From assembly GCA_033557675.1 (NCBI GenBank), contig JAWQRM010000333.1:1-23993 (forward strand): a stretch of 23,993 nucleotides of DNA. Reading direction: 5' to 3'. The stretch's first letter is position 1. Each line of letters starts with the position of its first letter. Below the pieces are notes generated by a model that was not told where the DNA came from, did no database searches, and saw only the letters and a list, made by a program, of their open reading frames with translations. Positions 9,640-18,100 of the stretch are shown here, one piece after another. The position numbers were made by a program, and so were the translations under genes. Origin of the DNA: Coptodactyla brooksi. Its lineage: Eukaryota > Arthropoda > Insecta > Coleoptera > Scarabaeidae.

Positions 9640-10010
9640 ACCCTGGCAGGGCCGTTCATGGTATGCTATAGCCAGAAGAAATGCTAAGGCTAAAGTTATT
9701 TTAAAGAAAATTCTAGTTCAAGAATTAGGATCACAGGAAAGAGATGAGAAAAATAAACGAAAGAAAAAACAAACCAAAAGAAAACATAAGAAAGTTAACG
9801 AAGATATCCATTTTTTCAGCGATGAAATTGAAACAGTAATAGAGCTAGTGGATTCCGATGACGACATTGATACAGAAGATGCAGAATGTCTTTTTTGTAG
9901 AAGGTACCAGGGGAGAAGCCTGGATTCGCTGCAGCATGTGTTTCGGTTTGTGTCATGAGGAGTGCTCTGGTACTGATGAAAAAAGAATTTTATTTGTGAA
10001 ATGTGTTTAG
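9640..10010 (+). pseudogene. Pogo/Tigger-like transposase C-terminal zinc-finger tail
   Basis: The plus frame runs through a basic, low-complexity linker (KNKRKKKQTKRKHKK) and an acidic stretch (VDSDDDIDTEDAE), then reaches CLFC at 9887-9898. A +1 frameshift near 9905-9912 moves to GEAWIRCSMCFGLCHEECSG and on to FVKCV, ending with TAG at 10008-10010. The C-x2-C ... WIRC-x2-C ... H-x2-C ... C spacing with GE.WI.C is the PHD-like finger found at the C-terminus of many insect pogo/Tigger/CENP-B-type DDE transposases. The catalytic domain is missing upstream, where the minus-strand mariner-type remnant abuts. It is a fragment, not functional. An unrelated PHD-finger host gene is possible but less likely given the frameshift and context. 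Confidence 0.6.
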
Positions 10011-10145
10011 ATCATTAATGATATTTTGAATCCAACTTTGTGAATATTAAATTAATCTATTTACCTGTATTTCTCAAGTAGATGTTTATGTTGTTTGTTG
10101 TAGTCTTTGTAATATGAATATCTCGTTAATTTTCATTAAGGAAGG

Positions 10146-10168
10146 AAAACCGAAGGAAGTTCGGTTTT
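10146..10168. repeat. Perfect 9-bp hairpin
   Basis: AAAACCGAA (10146-10154), loop GGAAG, TTCGGTTTT (10160-10168). It is a small stem-loop downstream of the pogo-like fragment, possibly subterminal to that element. Confidence 0.7.
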
Positions 10169-10169
10169 T

Positions 10170-11500
10170 CGGGGAAAAACCCAAATGCCACAGATGCTTC
10201 CTACATTTTTCTTCCTGATAAACAATTTTTTTTAAAATGCTTATGTGTATTAGTATTCATAGTTAGCATGTCCAGACTTTAGTTTAGTATTCACTATGTG
10301 CAGTATAGGGTTAAAAAAAGTACGACTAGTGTTTAGTCTGCAAAAGTGTTTACGTCGTCACAGATGAATACCGAAATTCAACTCTGTAAATATTTATATC
10401 GTGATTTCACTCGATTGCGCTCATGAAGTGCTTCTCAATCAATGTAACTGAGGTATATTTTTCAAGACCGGTTCTTTAACGCTTCCAACGTTGTGGAGAC
10501 GTAATTTATGTCGTTTCGTTTCTGTTATTCAACTCTAGTCCCGAGACCGTTGTTCAGTGCATGTACAAAGTGCTTAAACATATGGTGCAGTCGATCGCCT
10601 AATGCGCTAATTAAGTTAATTAAGACGTTAGCTTTGCGTCGTATACAGTGCAAGGATTTGATTATCCTATAAAGACAATAACACCTACTCGCACTATTTT
10701 CAAAATAAATGACCATATGCCAGTTTTCCATCGTTATAACTAATGCTTAACGACCTTCCAATCAACAGCATTGTTTCACGCCTGACAATATTTTGTTTTA
10801 TTACGCCTCTCTTACATACGTACAGGTTTTTTAGTTTTATTTAGACCAGTTTCCATTAAGATGAAATATGGGACGTTTTCAGTTTCGACCGTTCTTACCA
10901 TTTAGCCTCGCTTTACGTCTACCCACGTGTCTGGATATCAATGCAATTACAGAATCAAATACGCATAATCTCACAAGCATGTCTGGCGGACTATGTCACC
11001 GCAATATATTATACTGCTAGCATAATAGATACGACCTCGAAATGCGTGTTATATGCATTTAGTTCAGCACCGCTGTTGCTACCGAATTATGTGTTGGACT
11101 ATCAACAGTACGTCTTACGCATAAATATTATAACTTACTATTAGAAAATTATAAGGAATTCCGCTAATTGAACTTCGAAACAATCTTGAAAATATCGTTC
11201 TTGAAAGCAGTCTGCATATGCTAAGTAGGAATGCCGAACATTATCAAGTCGTTACCTTGAATCGAAGTGACGTCGAGAGGTCAGCTTTAAATCGATTTGT
11301 TTCAAGAAACGGTGATAATTGAATAGCCCCAACATTTGATGTATCACCACCATACTTGACACAACATTTAATTAACTAAGAAAAGCGAATACATCTTACT
11401 AAATAAAAAAGATGAGATAAAAACACCATAGAGAACTAAGGTTCCGTTAGCTTACTTCACATTTGTTCGAAATACCAACCAAATGAATAAGCCTATGGTC
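10170..11500. other. Gene-poor interval
   Basis: No recognised coding sequence. GTGCAGTATAGGGTTAAAA near 10300-10318 resembles a pogo/Tigger-type terminal motif (CAGTATAGGG, recalled) and might be the right end of the pogo-like fragment. Open frames at 10525-10731 (minus) and 10941-11144 (plus) have no family resemblance. Confidence 0.4.
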
Positions 11501-11507
11501 TATGGTG

Positions 11508-11792
11508 GGGGTTAGTATGAGAGACAGCATACGGAACGAGGAAAACAAAAATTCGTATAAGAATAGTACAATGCAACTGGCAATGGACCAGACATATATC
11601 TCATTATGTAATATACAGAAAAATTAACTCATATGATGACAGTCTGGCACACAAAGCAAATCAGAAGGAGTATTGGCTGATCCCCGAAACGATGGCGAAA
11701 TTATAATCACACGATTATATGGAAGAATTACTTCCAAACTGCTCTAAACAGAACAACATGAAAACAATTCAAAGAAGCTTTCATCCAGGAGT
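11508..11792 (+). pseudogene. Non-LTR retrotransposon ORF2, C-terminal remnant
   Basis: Peptides in collinear order but different frames match the well-known tail of insect non-LTR (LINE) ORF2 proteins. They are GVSMRDSIRNEE (like the LRDRIRNEEIR block), NWQWTRHIS (like KWNWAGHIAR), PRNDGEI...TR (like the PRxxxRxxGRPxTRW block) and ALNRTT*KQFKEAFIQE (like AQDRxxWKxLEEAF). Several frameshifts and at least one stop (TGA where Trp is expected) make it non-coding. ORF2 normally carries an endonuclease and a reverse transcriptase upstream; none is visible just upstream of 11508, so only the last 90-100 residues remain. Confidence 0.6.
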
Positions 11793-11928
11793 GCATGAGA
11801 AATAGAGACTCATCCAAGAATTGAAACGTGCAAACTTACAGCGTTTAAGAATTATTGTGCAACAATTGTTATTCAAATGCGAACATTCCAATATGGATAT
11901 ATGGGAAAGAGAATAGAAATCTGAAAAA

Positions 11929-12340
11929 CAAACCGGTTTCAGAACGAGGAGGCCACCATGGACCACCTTCGATTGCTCATTTTCAATTGCTCAAGTTATT
12001 GAAATAAACACTTGAGTAAATCGGGTAGTCCATCTACTAGATCTGAGCAAAGTCTTCAACTATGTTCCACTCATAGAATCCTGAGAACAATAGAAAGTAC
12101 TAACAATAATGTGGAATTGGACATTGCAGGAAAATTTCAAAACGCCAGACAGAAACGCAGGAATCGATTTGCTTTAAACGACGAGACATGTCATATGACT
12201 TCAGCTAAATATTGACAAGACTGAGTGCAAATGGAAATTAACACTTCTATTTTCCGGTTGCCAATCTTCAGAGATATAACCTCCAAACGCAGGAGCCAAT
12301 TGCTTTTATAACGAGAATAGTAGGTTGAACTGCGAACGCA
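11929..12340 (+). pseudogene. Non-LTR reverse transcriptase, N-proximal remnant
   Basis: QTGFRTRR at 11929 shifts to ATMDHL, reconstructing in order the conserved QTGFR..RST.DH block of LINE reverse transcriptases. About 30 residues later HLLDLSKVFNYVP matches motif A (F.DLSKAFD.VP), with the catalytic Asp position in DLSK kept and the second changed to Asn. Further downstream the resemblance fades (RNRFALNDET, possible decayed motif B near 12210-12260). Multiple stops and frameshifts; no function left. It follows the C-terminal fragment at 11508-11792, so two element copies lie head to tail. Confidence 0.5.
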
Positions 12341-12756
12341 AAACATATATAATGAAGCCCATAATAACCATAATAAAAAATTATGTAAATTTATATTCAA
12401 TTCATATACACAATATATACAACAATAAATTTAATATACATATTTTATGACTTAACGGTTGTCGAATCAAGAATGTACATAATACGGTCTATTGTATTTT
12501 ATGGCGTAAGTCGATAATTAGCTAGAATAATTCGCAAGTACAGTATACTATACACTGCTTAAGAATATACAGTAAAGTAGTCACGCAACCATGTAAAATG
12601 AAACATTGATATCTTTGTACACCAATAATGTAAGATTTAGTTAAAATATATAGCTGAAATATTTTAATTGAAATAGTTAAATTAATTAATTGTGAACCAC
12701 GACTTATAGTGAATAAAGAACTAAAATTGGAACCAAATTAACCTTAGGTGATTAGT
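12341..12756. other. AT-rich interval between RT remnant and piggyBac
   Basis: About 400 bp of AT-rich sequence with no recognised motif. If the RT remnants on both sides belong to one copy, this stretch would be extra sequence inserted before or with the piggyBac element. Confidence 0.35.
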
Positions 12757-12760
12757 TTAA

Positions 12761-12777
12761 CCCTGCTGTGCTCCTTT
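12761..12777 (+). repeat. piggyBac left terminal inverted repeat
   Basis: CCCTGCTGTGCTCCTTT, directly after the TTAA at 12757-12760. It pairs in inverted orientation with 14363-14379 with few mismatches. Confidence 0.85.
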
Positions 12778-12879
12778 GAAAAGGATTTCCACGTTCTATA
12801 ACTTTGTCATAAAATAGGGAATGCGGACAGCGCACTTCAGTTTCTTTATATAAGTGTTGAATAAGTATCATAATAAATA

Positions 12880-14154
12880 ATGGCCAGGCGATTTCTATCT
12901 GATGAAGAAATAACACAGATAGATGCAAATGCATCCGACGATGTGTATTGCATGTTATAACCTTTCCCACAAAGTGGGCGAGCATCTAGTCAAAATATAA
13001 TAAAAATTAGAAGTGAAGGATATTCTATCTGCCTTTCAATTTATCGTGAAACCTATACTTAAAAATATTGTGTAGAAAATGAGCAATATTGAAGGTCGGA
13101 GAGTGTACGGATGCGATTGAGAAGATCTGGATAATATTATAATACAAGCATATATAGGGTTATTGTAGTTGGCATGAGTTTATAAATTCACATAGCGACT
13201 CAACAAAAAGTTTGTGGGATGCAGAAACCTGTATCCCACAAACTGATCGTCAACAAAGCAAAGCAAGTGGCAAATTAGCCCTTATAAGAGAGTTTTGAGA
13301 AAAGTGGATAGCAAATATGCCTAAATTGTACAATATCGGTGATAATGTTACTGTTGATGAACAACTTGTTGGCTTCAGAAGACTCTGTCCTTTCAAACAG
13401 TACATTTTCAGCAAGCCAGTAAAATATGGTATCAAAATATGGACTCTTTCTGATAGTGGTAGTTCCTACATTATAAAAGCTCAAATTTCTACGAGAAAAT
13501 GTCCGGGTGAAGCACCAGAGAAAAATCAAGGGATGCGAGTAGTTTCACGTGATATTTTTTTCACGTGGAAAAAATTATGTGAAATGCTCCTGAATAGAAA
13601 ACTTAAACTAAAAAACGTAAAAACATTATTCTCATGAGCACAATGCATGTTGATAAGGAAGTGAGCAGCAGGGATGACAAGAAGTCACAAATGTGGCACA
13701 AACTCTACCAAAGTGGTGGTTGATACGTTAGATCAAAGTATTGCAGCATATACTTGCAAAAGAAAAACCAATCGATGGCCTTTTATTTTATTCTACAATA
13801 TACTTGATGTTAGTGCTTATAATGCATGTGTGTTATGGAAAAAATGTGTGTAACTCCGTATATGATGTCAAGAGAACATAAACCTCGTACTCAAGAAGCT
13901 ACTGCCATAATAAAGAAAATTTAAGATCAACGTGGTGAAGTAGCAGTACTAATATACTGCTAGTTCACCTGGTGGCAGTAACAATCAATAAAAATAAAAA
14001 AGCACGATGTAATATGTGTCCATCAAAATGGGACAATAAAACAAGTAAAACATGTTGTAAGTGTAATAAATATTTTTATAAGGTACATGTGGTGTATTAT
14101 TATCATCAGTGTAAAGATTACGCAATAATTGGATGCACATCAGAATTTCTATGA
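12880..14154 (+). pseudogene. piggyBac-like transposase, degenerate
   Basis: It starts at ATG 12880 with MARRFLSDEEITQIDANASD, the acidic N-terminus typical of piggyBac transposases, and meets TAA at 12958-12960. SGRASSQNIIKIRSEG continues that frame. Later, SHSDSTKSLWDAET and KLALIREF*EKWIANMPKLY lead into the open segment 13317-13637 with NVTVDEQLVGFRRLCPFKQY and KPVKYGIKIW (first catalytic Asp in TVDEQ) and DIFFTW (second Asp block). After a frameshift come VVVDTLDQ (third Asp pair) and NRWPFILFYNILDVSAYNA. The segment 13972-14154 gives the C-terminal Cys-rich finger KARCNMCPSKWDNKTSKTCC, CNKYF, HQC, ending with TGA at 14152-14154. Segments between SLWDAET and KLALIRE and before DIFF are shortened. 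It cannot make an active enzyme. Confidence 0.9.
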
Positions 14155-14362
14155 TGCTCTCTTTTGTTTTTAGATTTAGTGTTTGTAATAATTTTTATTA
14201 TAATACATTTTACTTTTGTTAGTAAGAAGATTGCTGTGAATCCTTGTTTGCGTTTATGTACTGTAATAAAATTACAACATATTAATTTCGAGCTATTCTT
14301 AACAATCCTCCTGCATCCATCGAGTCGCTATCATCCGAAGGACTACAAGTGTATAGTAAAAT

Positions 14363-14379
14363 TAAAGAGAACAGCAGAG
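14363..14379 (-). repeat. piggyBac right terminal inverted repeat
   Basis: Reverse complement reads CTCTGCTGTTCTCTTT, matching the left end except for a few positions. It is directly followed by the TTAA at 14380-14383. Confidence 0.85.
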
Positions 14380-14385
14380 TTAAGT

Positions 14386-14790
14386 TAATGGACGCGTTTG
14401 CTGCAACTGAGAGATAATATAGTAAACAAAATAAGAATTTTACGATATGATAATATTATAAAAAAGGAGGATGACGAAACAATGTTAAATACAGAGTCAG
14501 ACTATTACAAGATAAGGATAAACATGATTGGAACTAGAATGATTACCAGAATGAGTAAGTATATAAGTGTATCTATACTATCAGAAAGCGTAAGTGAATG
14601 TAGAATAAAGAAGTAAACGAAGAATGGAAATTAAAGCGAAAGTAATTACTGCAAATAAAGCTTTTCATGAAAGCATAGAATTATTAAAAAATAAAATTTT
14701 ATCGAAGAAGATGCAATTAATATTTACAAAATAATAGTAAAGCCTGTATTGACTATGCAGCAGAAACCCTGACAAGAACACTTGAATTGA
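14386..14790 (+). pseudogene. Non-LTR reverse transcriptase, motif C side remnant
   Basis: Beginning directly after the piggyBac right TTAA, the plus strand encodes ILRYDNIIKKEDDETML (a corrupted RYADDI.I.A.DEE.L, the catalytic YxDD motif C), then YYKIRINMIGTRMITRMSKY (like the YG.KIN..KT..M block). It continues with KLKRKVITANKAFHESIELL and SKKMQLI, and, through two small frame changes, KIIVKPVLTYAAETLTRTLE (like the LY...I.PVLTYASETW.LT.. block near the RT end). The open frame 14398-14616 covers the first half. The tail ends about 14790 at a perfect hairpin. No catalytic Asp pair survives, so it is dead. Confidence 0.65.
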
Positions 14791-14823
14791 TTTGTAACTT
14801 TTTTTTAGTTACAAATCAATTCA
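14783..14823. repeat. Perfect 17-bp hairpin with T7 loop
   Basis: TGAATTGATTTGTAACT (14783-14799), seven T (14800-14806), then the exact reverse complement AGTTACAAATCAATTCA (14807-14823). It lies at the point where recognisable RT sequence stops. Confidence 0.9.
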
Positions 14824-16725
14824 CCTTAAAATAAATTAGATCGCTTTTAAATGTTGTGTAAGATCATTGGTACAGATAAGTGGTACCGAGAAATAACTAG
14901 TTGCAAATGAGAACTTGTTTGTGCCGCCCTATTAATGTAAGAAATACGAACGAATATTATTATAATTTACGCAGATTATATAGAAAGGAGGCAAAATGTT
15001 TCGCAGTATTTTAAAATGCGAAAACTTTAATCTTGAATGTTGTACGCCATATAACTGTATGTTGCGTGTCAAAAGGCATCTCGACGCCGACGGATGATTT
15101 ACATTGTAAATTGGCAGTCTTTCAACGTGAAATAATTTATTTATTGGTAGGTGCATGATTAAGGAAGTTCTTTGTTTAAGTGCATTAAAGCGAAGTAATG
15201 TTTAAAATTAGCCGTTTTTGCAGTTCAGGCGTGACCTTGACGGATATTTAGTTCCTTCTTACAGATATTATAGTAATATATTAAATTAAATTTTATACAC
15301 GTCAATCTGAGGTAATTTCCAAATAAAAAAAACAGAATTTAAAACATACATAGAACGAAGAATTACGATACAGAATTACGCGAGTGCCGACCTGGAACTT
15401 CGCCATATGGGTCGATTTGTTAAAAACGTCACCCCACACGCGCGCTTTTGAATCCTAGGGCACTTTGGATGCGGATTTATGCACATGCGTTATAAATAAA
15501 ACTTTGATAGCGTAGTTGTTTACAAATGTATCATTAAACGCGAACCTACAGATAATACAGTAACCAAAATACGACGATTAATTAATAATTATAATAATCT
15601 TGGCTGAGACTGGCCTATCATAGCATTGTAGATAAATATAATAAGTGCTATTGATAATATATCCATAATGTAACCACAATGTTTTAATAAAGAAATGCTT
15701 GCGAATACGTGGATAAGTTATTTAATCGAAAAATTTCTATTTTGTTACGATTAAGTAAATATTAACAGGAAAAAAATAAAATCGTTAAATTATACTACTT
15801 TTTACCCAGCATTCAACGTAGCAATGCAACTATACAAAACAAAAATAAGTTCAACGTTTCATGTAGCAAGTATTTGGCACGAGCTCGGATTCGCCTCAAA
15901 TATTACTTACATCTTCACACGATGTGTTAATGGGGTTAGAACACAGAATTAACTTCTCTGCTAATACCCGTTACCGTATTGATGATAAACGGCTCTTCGT
16001 GGCATTTTATTCGTGTTACACGTAATCTTGTTTTATGGCGAATCGTTAGGTGAAATCGCCCGTCGCTTTGAAAAGAGAATAAATTCCATTAGATTAACAA
16101 TGGCGGCAGTACGGTATTATAGTTCGCATGTTTAAATGGAAACGTTTTGGTTAGCGTCCAACAGTAATTTATCTTGAGGTCCCGCATTCGGAACAGCTTC
16201 CAAGATAAAGTGATAAAAGTCAACTGACGTGTCATTCTATTTAAGGTAAAAAGAGTTTTAATAGAGGAGAGAGGTTACACCATTTGATAATTCAATATTG
16301 TCTATGTAAGCCATACAAAATAAGTCTCAATTTCACTGTGAATTAGTAAAATTACTTAGTAACATTAATATATTATAAATTTATGATGAAAGTGTTAATT
16401 TAATAGCTACATATATTTGTTGGACTTTCTTTGTGTATTTCTTATTACTATATATTATTATCAGTAATTTGTTATCGTCAATAGTTTTTGTGAAAATGAA
16501 AGGCACTTTTCTTAGAGAGTATAAATATTTTATGCAACACCTTTATTTTGGTCCAACACCTTTTCTCATCTTTCTGGCAATCCATTTTTCATGGTGGATT
16601 GGTCTATATTCTATTTGTGACCTTTTCTAAATTCTTTCATTGCTCCTAATTGTTTCGCAACCATTTTTCTTCTATTAGATTCTCTTAGCATATTTTTTTT
16701 ATTCTGTATAGAATCAAATAAAGGA
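14824..16725. other. Gene-poor interval
   Basis: No protein family recognised on either strand. A hydrophobic 65-codon plus frame at 16433-16630 and a 74-codon minus frame at 14932-15156 show no family features. A GC-richer patch at about 15380-15490 (around CACCCCACACGCGCGC) has no identified role. Confidence 0.45.
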
Positions 16726-16803
16726 TATATAGGGGAGGATAAATAAAATATCTTTTACCAATAAGCCTATAGCCGAAAATGTATCCTTTCAGAAATATGG
16801 AAC

Positions 16804-17066
16804 AAAAACTGTCAAGTCTAGAGTACAAACAATCAATGCGAAATCATTATATTTAAGTAGTGTACTATTACTTTGGAAAAAAAAGAAATGACGACAGTCA
16901 AAATTTACAATCTCAGATTTAGTTAGACAAATTCGTTTTAAATGGAAAATTATACTGATTCTCAATACACTGACATGCTGCTGATTTACAGTGGTGCACG
17001 TGGTAATGGTTTGAGCTACTAGACCAAAAACTGTAGAATTTAAAGTACAAATACACAACGCGAAAT
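16804..17066. repeat. Imperfect direct repeat pair of about 41 bp
   Basis: 16804-16844 (AAAAACTGTCAAGTCTAGAG...AATGCGAAAT) and 17026-17066 (AAAAACTGTAGAATTTAAAG...AACGCGAAAT) are diverged direct copies about 220 bp apart, inside the non-coding part of the 16726-17529 element. They could be subterminal or internal duplication of that element. Confidence 0.6.
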
Positions 17067-17214
17067 AGCAACACAAAACAGATTCCTTATTAATTAAATA
17101 TTACATCAAAGAGTAAGTACATGGAAACCTGTACCTTAACAATAAAACAAATAAATAAAATACTTATAATACATAATGTAGTGGAGGTACTGTACAAAGT
17201 GACCACCTCTTTGG

Positions 17215-17507
17215 TTAATACTTAGGTTGGATTTGTGCATCATATTTAATCTGCTGCTGTGATCCTTGCCACCATGTAGCACTGTTTTTATGTGCCCCCA
17301 CAAGAAAAAAAACTACGAATTCAAATTCGCAAATCCGGAATCGAACGGATTTAAATCCGGTGAACGCGCAGGCCAATTGATAGGACTTCCTTGACCAACA
17401 CAACGTCGACCGAAGGACTCATCTAAAAATTGGACGGCTTCGTTAAAATGATGGGCTGGTGCCCCATAATGCTGGAACCACATTTGTTTTCTAATATTTG
17501 GTAACAT
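17215..17507 (-). pseudogene. Tc1/mariner-superfamily transposase, catalytic fragment
   Basis: The minus frame from 17507 reads MLPNIRKQMWFQHYGAPAHH, then FGRRCVGQGSPINWPARSPD and LNPFD, with 41 residues between the second and third catalytic positions as in the two other copies in this window. The second catalytic Asp is replaced by Tyr (HYGAPAH instead of HDGAPAH). After PFD a 30-nt in-frame insertion containing a TAG stop separates it from FFLWGHIKTVLHG, which then fades into non-homologous frames by about 17235. The insertion is an imperfect tandem duplication (17318-17338 versus 17339-17360). N-terminal DNA-binding and first-Asp regions are absent. Inactive on three counts. Confidence 0.8.
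17318..17360 (-). repeat. Imperfect 21-bp tandem duplication in transposase fragment
   Basis: AATTCAAATTCGCAAATCCGG (17318-17338) next to AATCGAACGGATTTAAATCC GG (17339-17360). On the minus strand both units begin CCGGATTT. The extra unit explains the foreign residues SGFANLNS and the stop between PFD and FFLWG. Confidence 0.55.
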
Positions 17508-17551
17508 TTTATTTAACCTCCCCTATATACCTTAAGACGTTGCAACATGAA

Positions 17552-17571
17552 TTCCCTAACACCCTGTATAT
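17552..17571 (-). repeat. ACAGGGTGTT end-like motif
   Basis: The minus strand reads TATACAGGGTGTTAGGGAAT just outside the right TIR of the 16726-17529 element. TA-CAGGGTGT is a frequent Tc1/mariner terminal motif; no partner copy was found nearby. Confidence 0.35.
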
Positions 17572-17783
17572 AATACAGAGAAGTGATTCCTTGGGTATTA
17601 TGAAAAAATTCATTGAACGGATGAACTTAATCATTTTTCAAAAATTACAAAGTAGTAAGTTTAAAGCAGCATCAGTAAATTCTTGTTAAAAAATCGAGCA
17701 TTCAATTTGCTTATTAAGAAGAAATTGGCAGAATTCTACTATAACTAGCAAGTAGCTTAGTACATTTTGGACAGTCGTTACAT

Positions 17784-17800
17784 ATTAGAGATAAAGATTC
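17784..17800 (+). repeat. 17-bp direct repeat, left copy
   Basis: ATTAGAGATAAAGATTC, identical to 18084-18100. The pair flanks the palindromic insert and is best read as a target-site duplication. Confidence 0.8.
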
Positions 17801-18083
17801 ATTGTTTATCAGTTTATAGCCAGGTATTAGAAATCAAAAAGGGTATTGTGGTGATAATAATACTCTTCTGGCTGTGTTAGTTTATATTTAGTCTTGACTA
17901 GTTTCGATTAGTTAAATAATCATCCTCAGAAGCCTTTGTAAGTTTAAATGAGAGCTGAAAACTTGCGCCCATAAACTTGCGAATGCTTCTGAGGATGGTT
18001 ATTTAATTAACCAAAACTGGTCAAGCCTAAATATAAACTAACACAGCCAGAAGAGTATTATTATTACCACAATACCCTTTTTG
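17801..18083. mobile_element. Palindromic insertion flanked by 17-bp target duplication
   Basis: Arms 17832-17933 and 17985-18086 are inverted copies of about 102 bp at roughly 90% identity (AATCAAAAAGGGTATTGTGG..., CTCTTCTGGCTGTGTTAGTT..., CATCCTCAGAAGC). Weaker pairing continues inward (GTAAGTTTA with TAAACTTGC), leaving a loop of about 26 bp. The outermost three bases of the right arm overlap the flanking repeat. There is no coding capacity. It could be a foldback MITE or a retroposed palindromic transcript; the long flanking duplication favours insertion by target-primed reverse transcription, yet no poly-A or simple tail is obvious. About 30 bp (17801-17831) left of the palindrome is also inside the duplication. 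Confidence 0.7.
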
Positions 18084-18100
18084 ATTAGAGATAAAGATTC
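18084..18100 (+). repeat. 17-bp direct repeat, right copy
   Basis: ATTAGAGATAAAGATTC, identical to 17784-17800. It lies at the right border of the palindromic insert. Confidence 0.8.

Larger units (their letters stand above)
12757..14383 (+). mobile_element. Full-length piggyBac-like transposon, inactive
   Basis: The left TTAA (12757-12760) is followed by CCCTGCTGTGCTCCTTT. The right end AAAGAGAACAGCAGAG (14364-14379) is its inverted counterpart with few mismatches and is followed by TTAA (14380-14383). TTAA target duplication and CCCT-type ends are diagnostic of the piggyBac superfamily. The element is 1,619 bp, shorter than typical autonomous copies (about 2.4 kb), and its transposase has stops, frameshifts and internal deletions. 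Both termini are preserved well enough that it could once have been mobilised in trans. Confidence 0.9.
16726..17529 (-). mobile_element. Internally deleted Tc1/mariner-type transposon
   Basis: TATATAGGGGAGGATAAATAAAAT at 16726-16749 is matched by the reverse complement of 17506-17529 with one mismatch. Weaker similarity extends inward (TTACCAA on both sides). TA followed by a short G-rich end fits Tc1/mariner-type TIRs. A minus-strand transposase fragment starts immediately inside the right TIR, so the 5' half of the gene has been deleted. About 800 bp remain. Confidence 0.7.

Noticed and set aside
13250..13529. Minus-strand frames of 61 and 84 codons
   Set aside because: Antisense to the clear piggyBac transposase segment 13317-13637.
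17320..17365. GAATCGAAC-type string resembling a tRNA T-loop
   Set aside because: No acceptor, D or anticodon stems around it; it is part of the transposase fragment and its tandem duplication.
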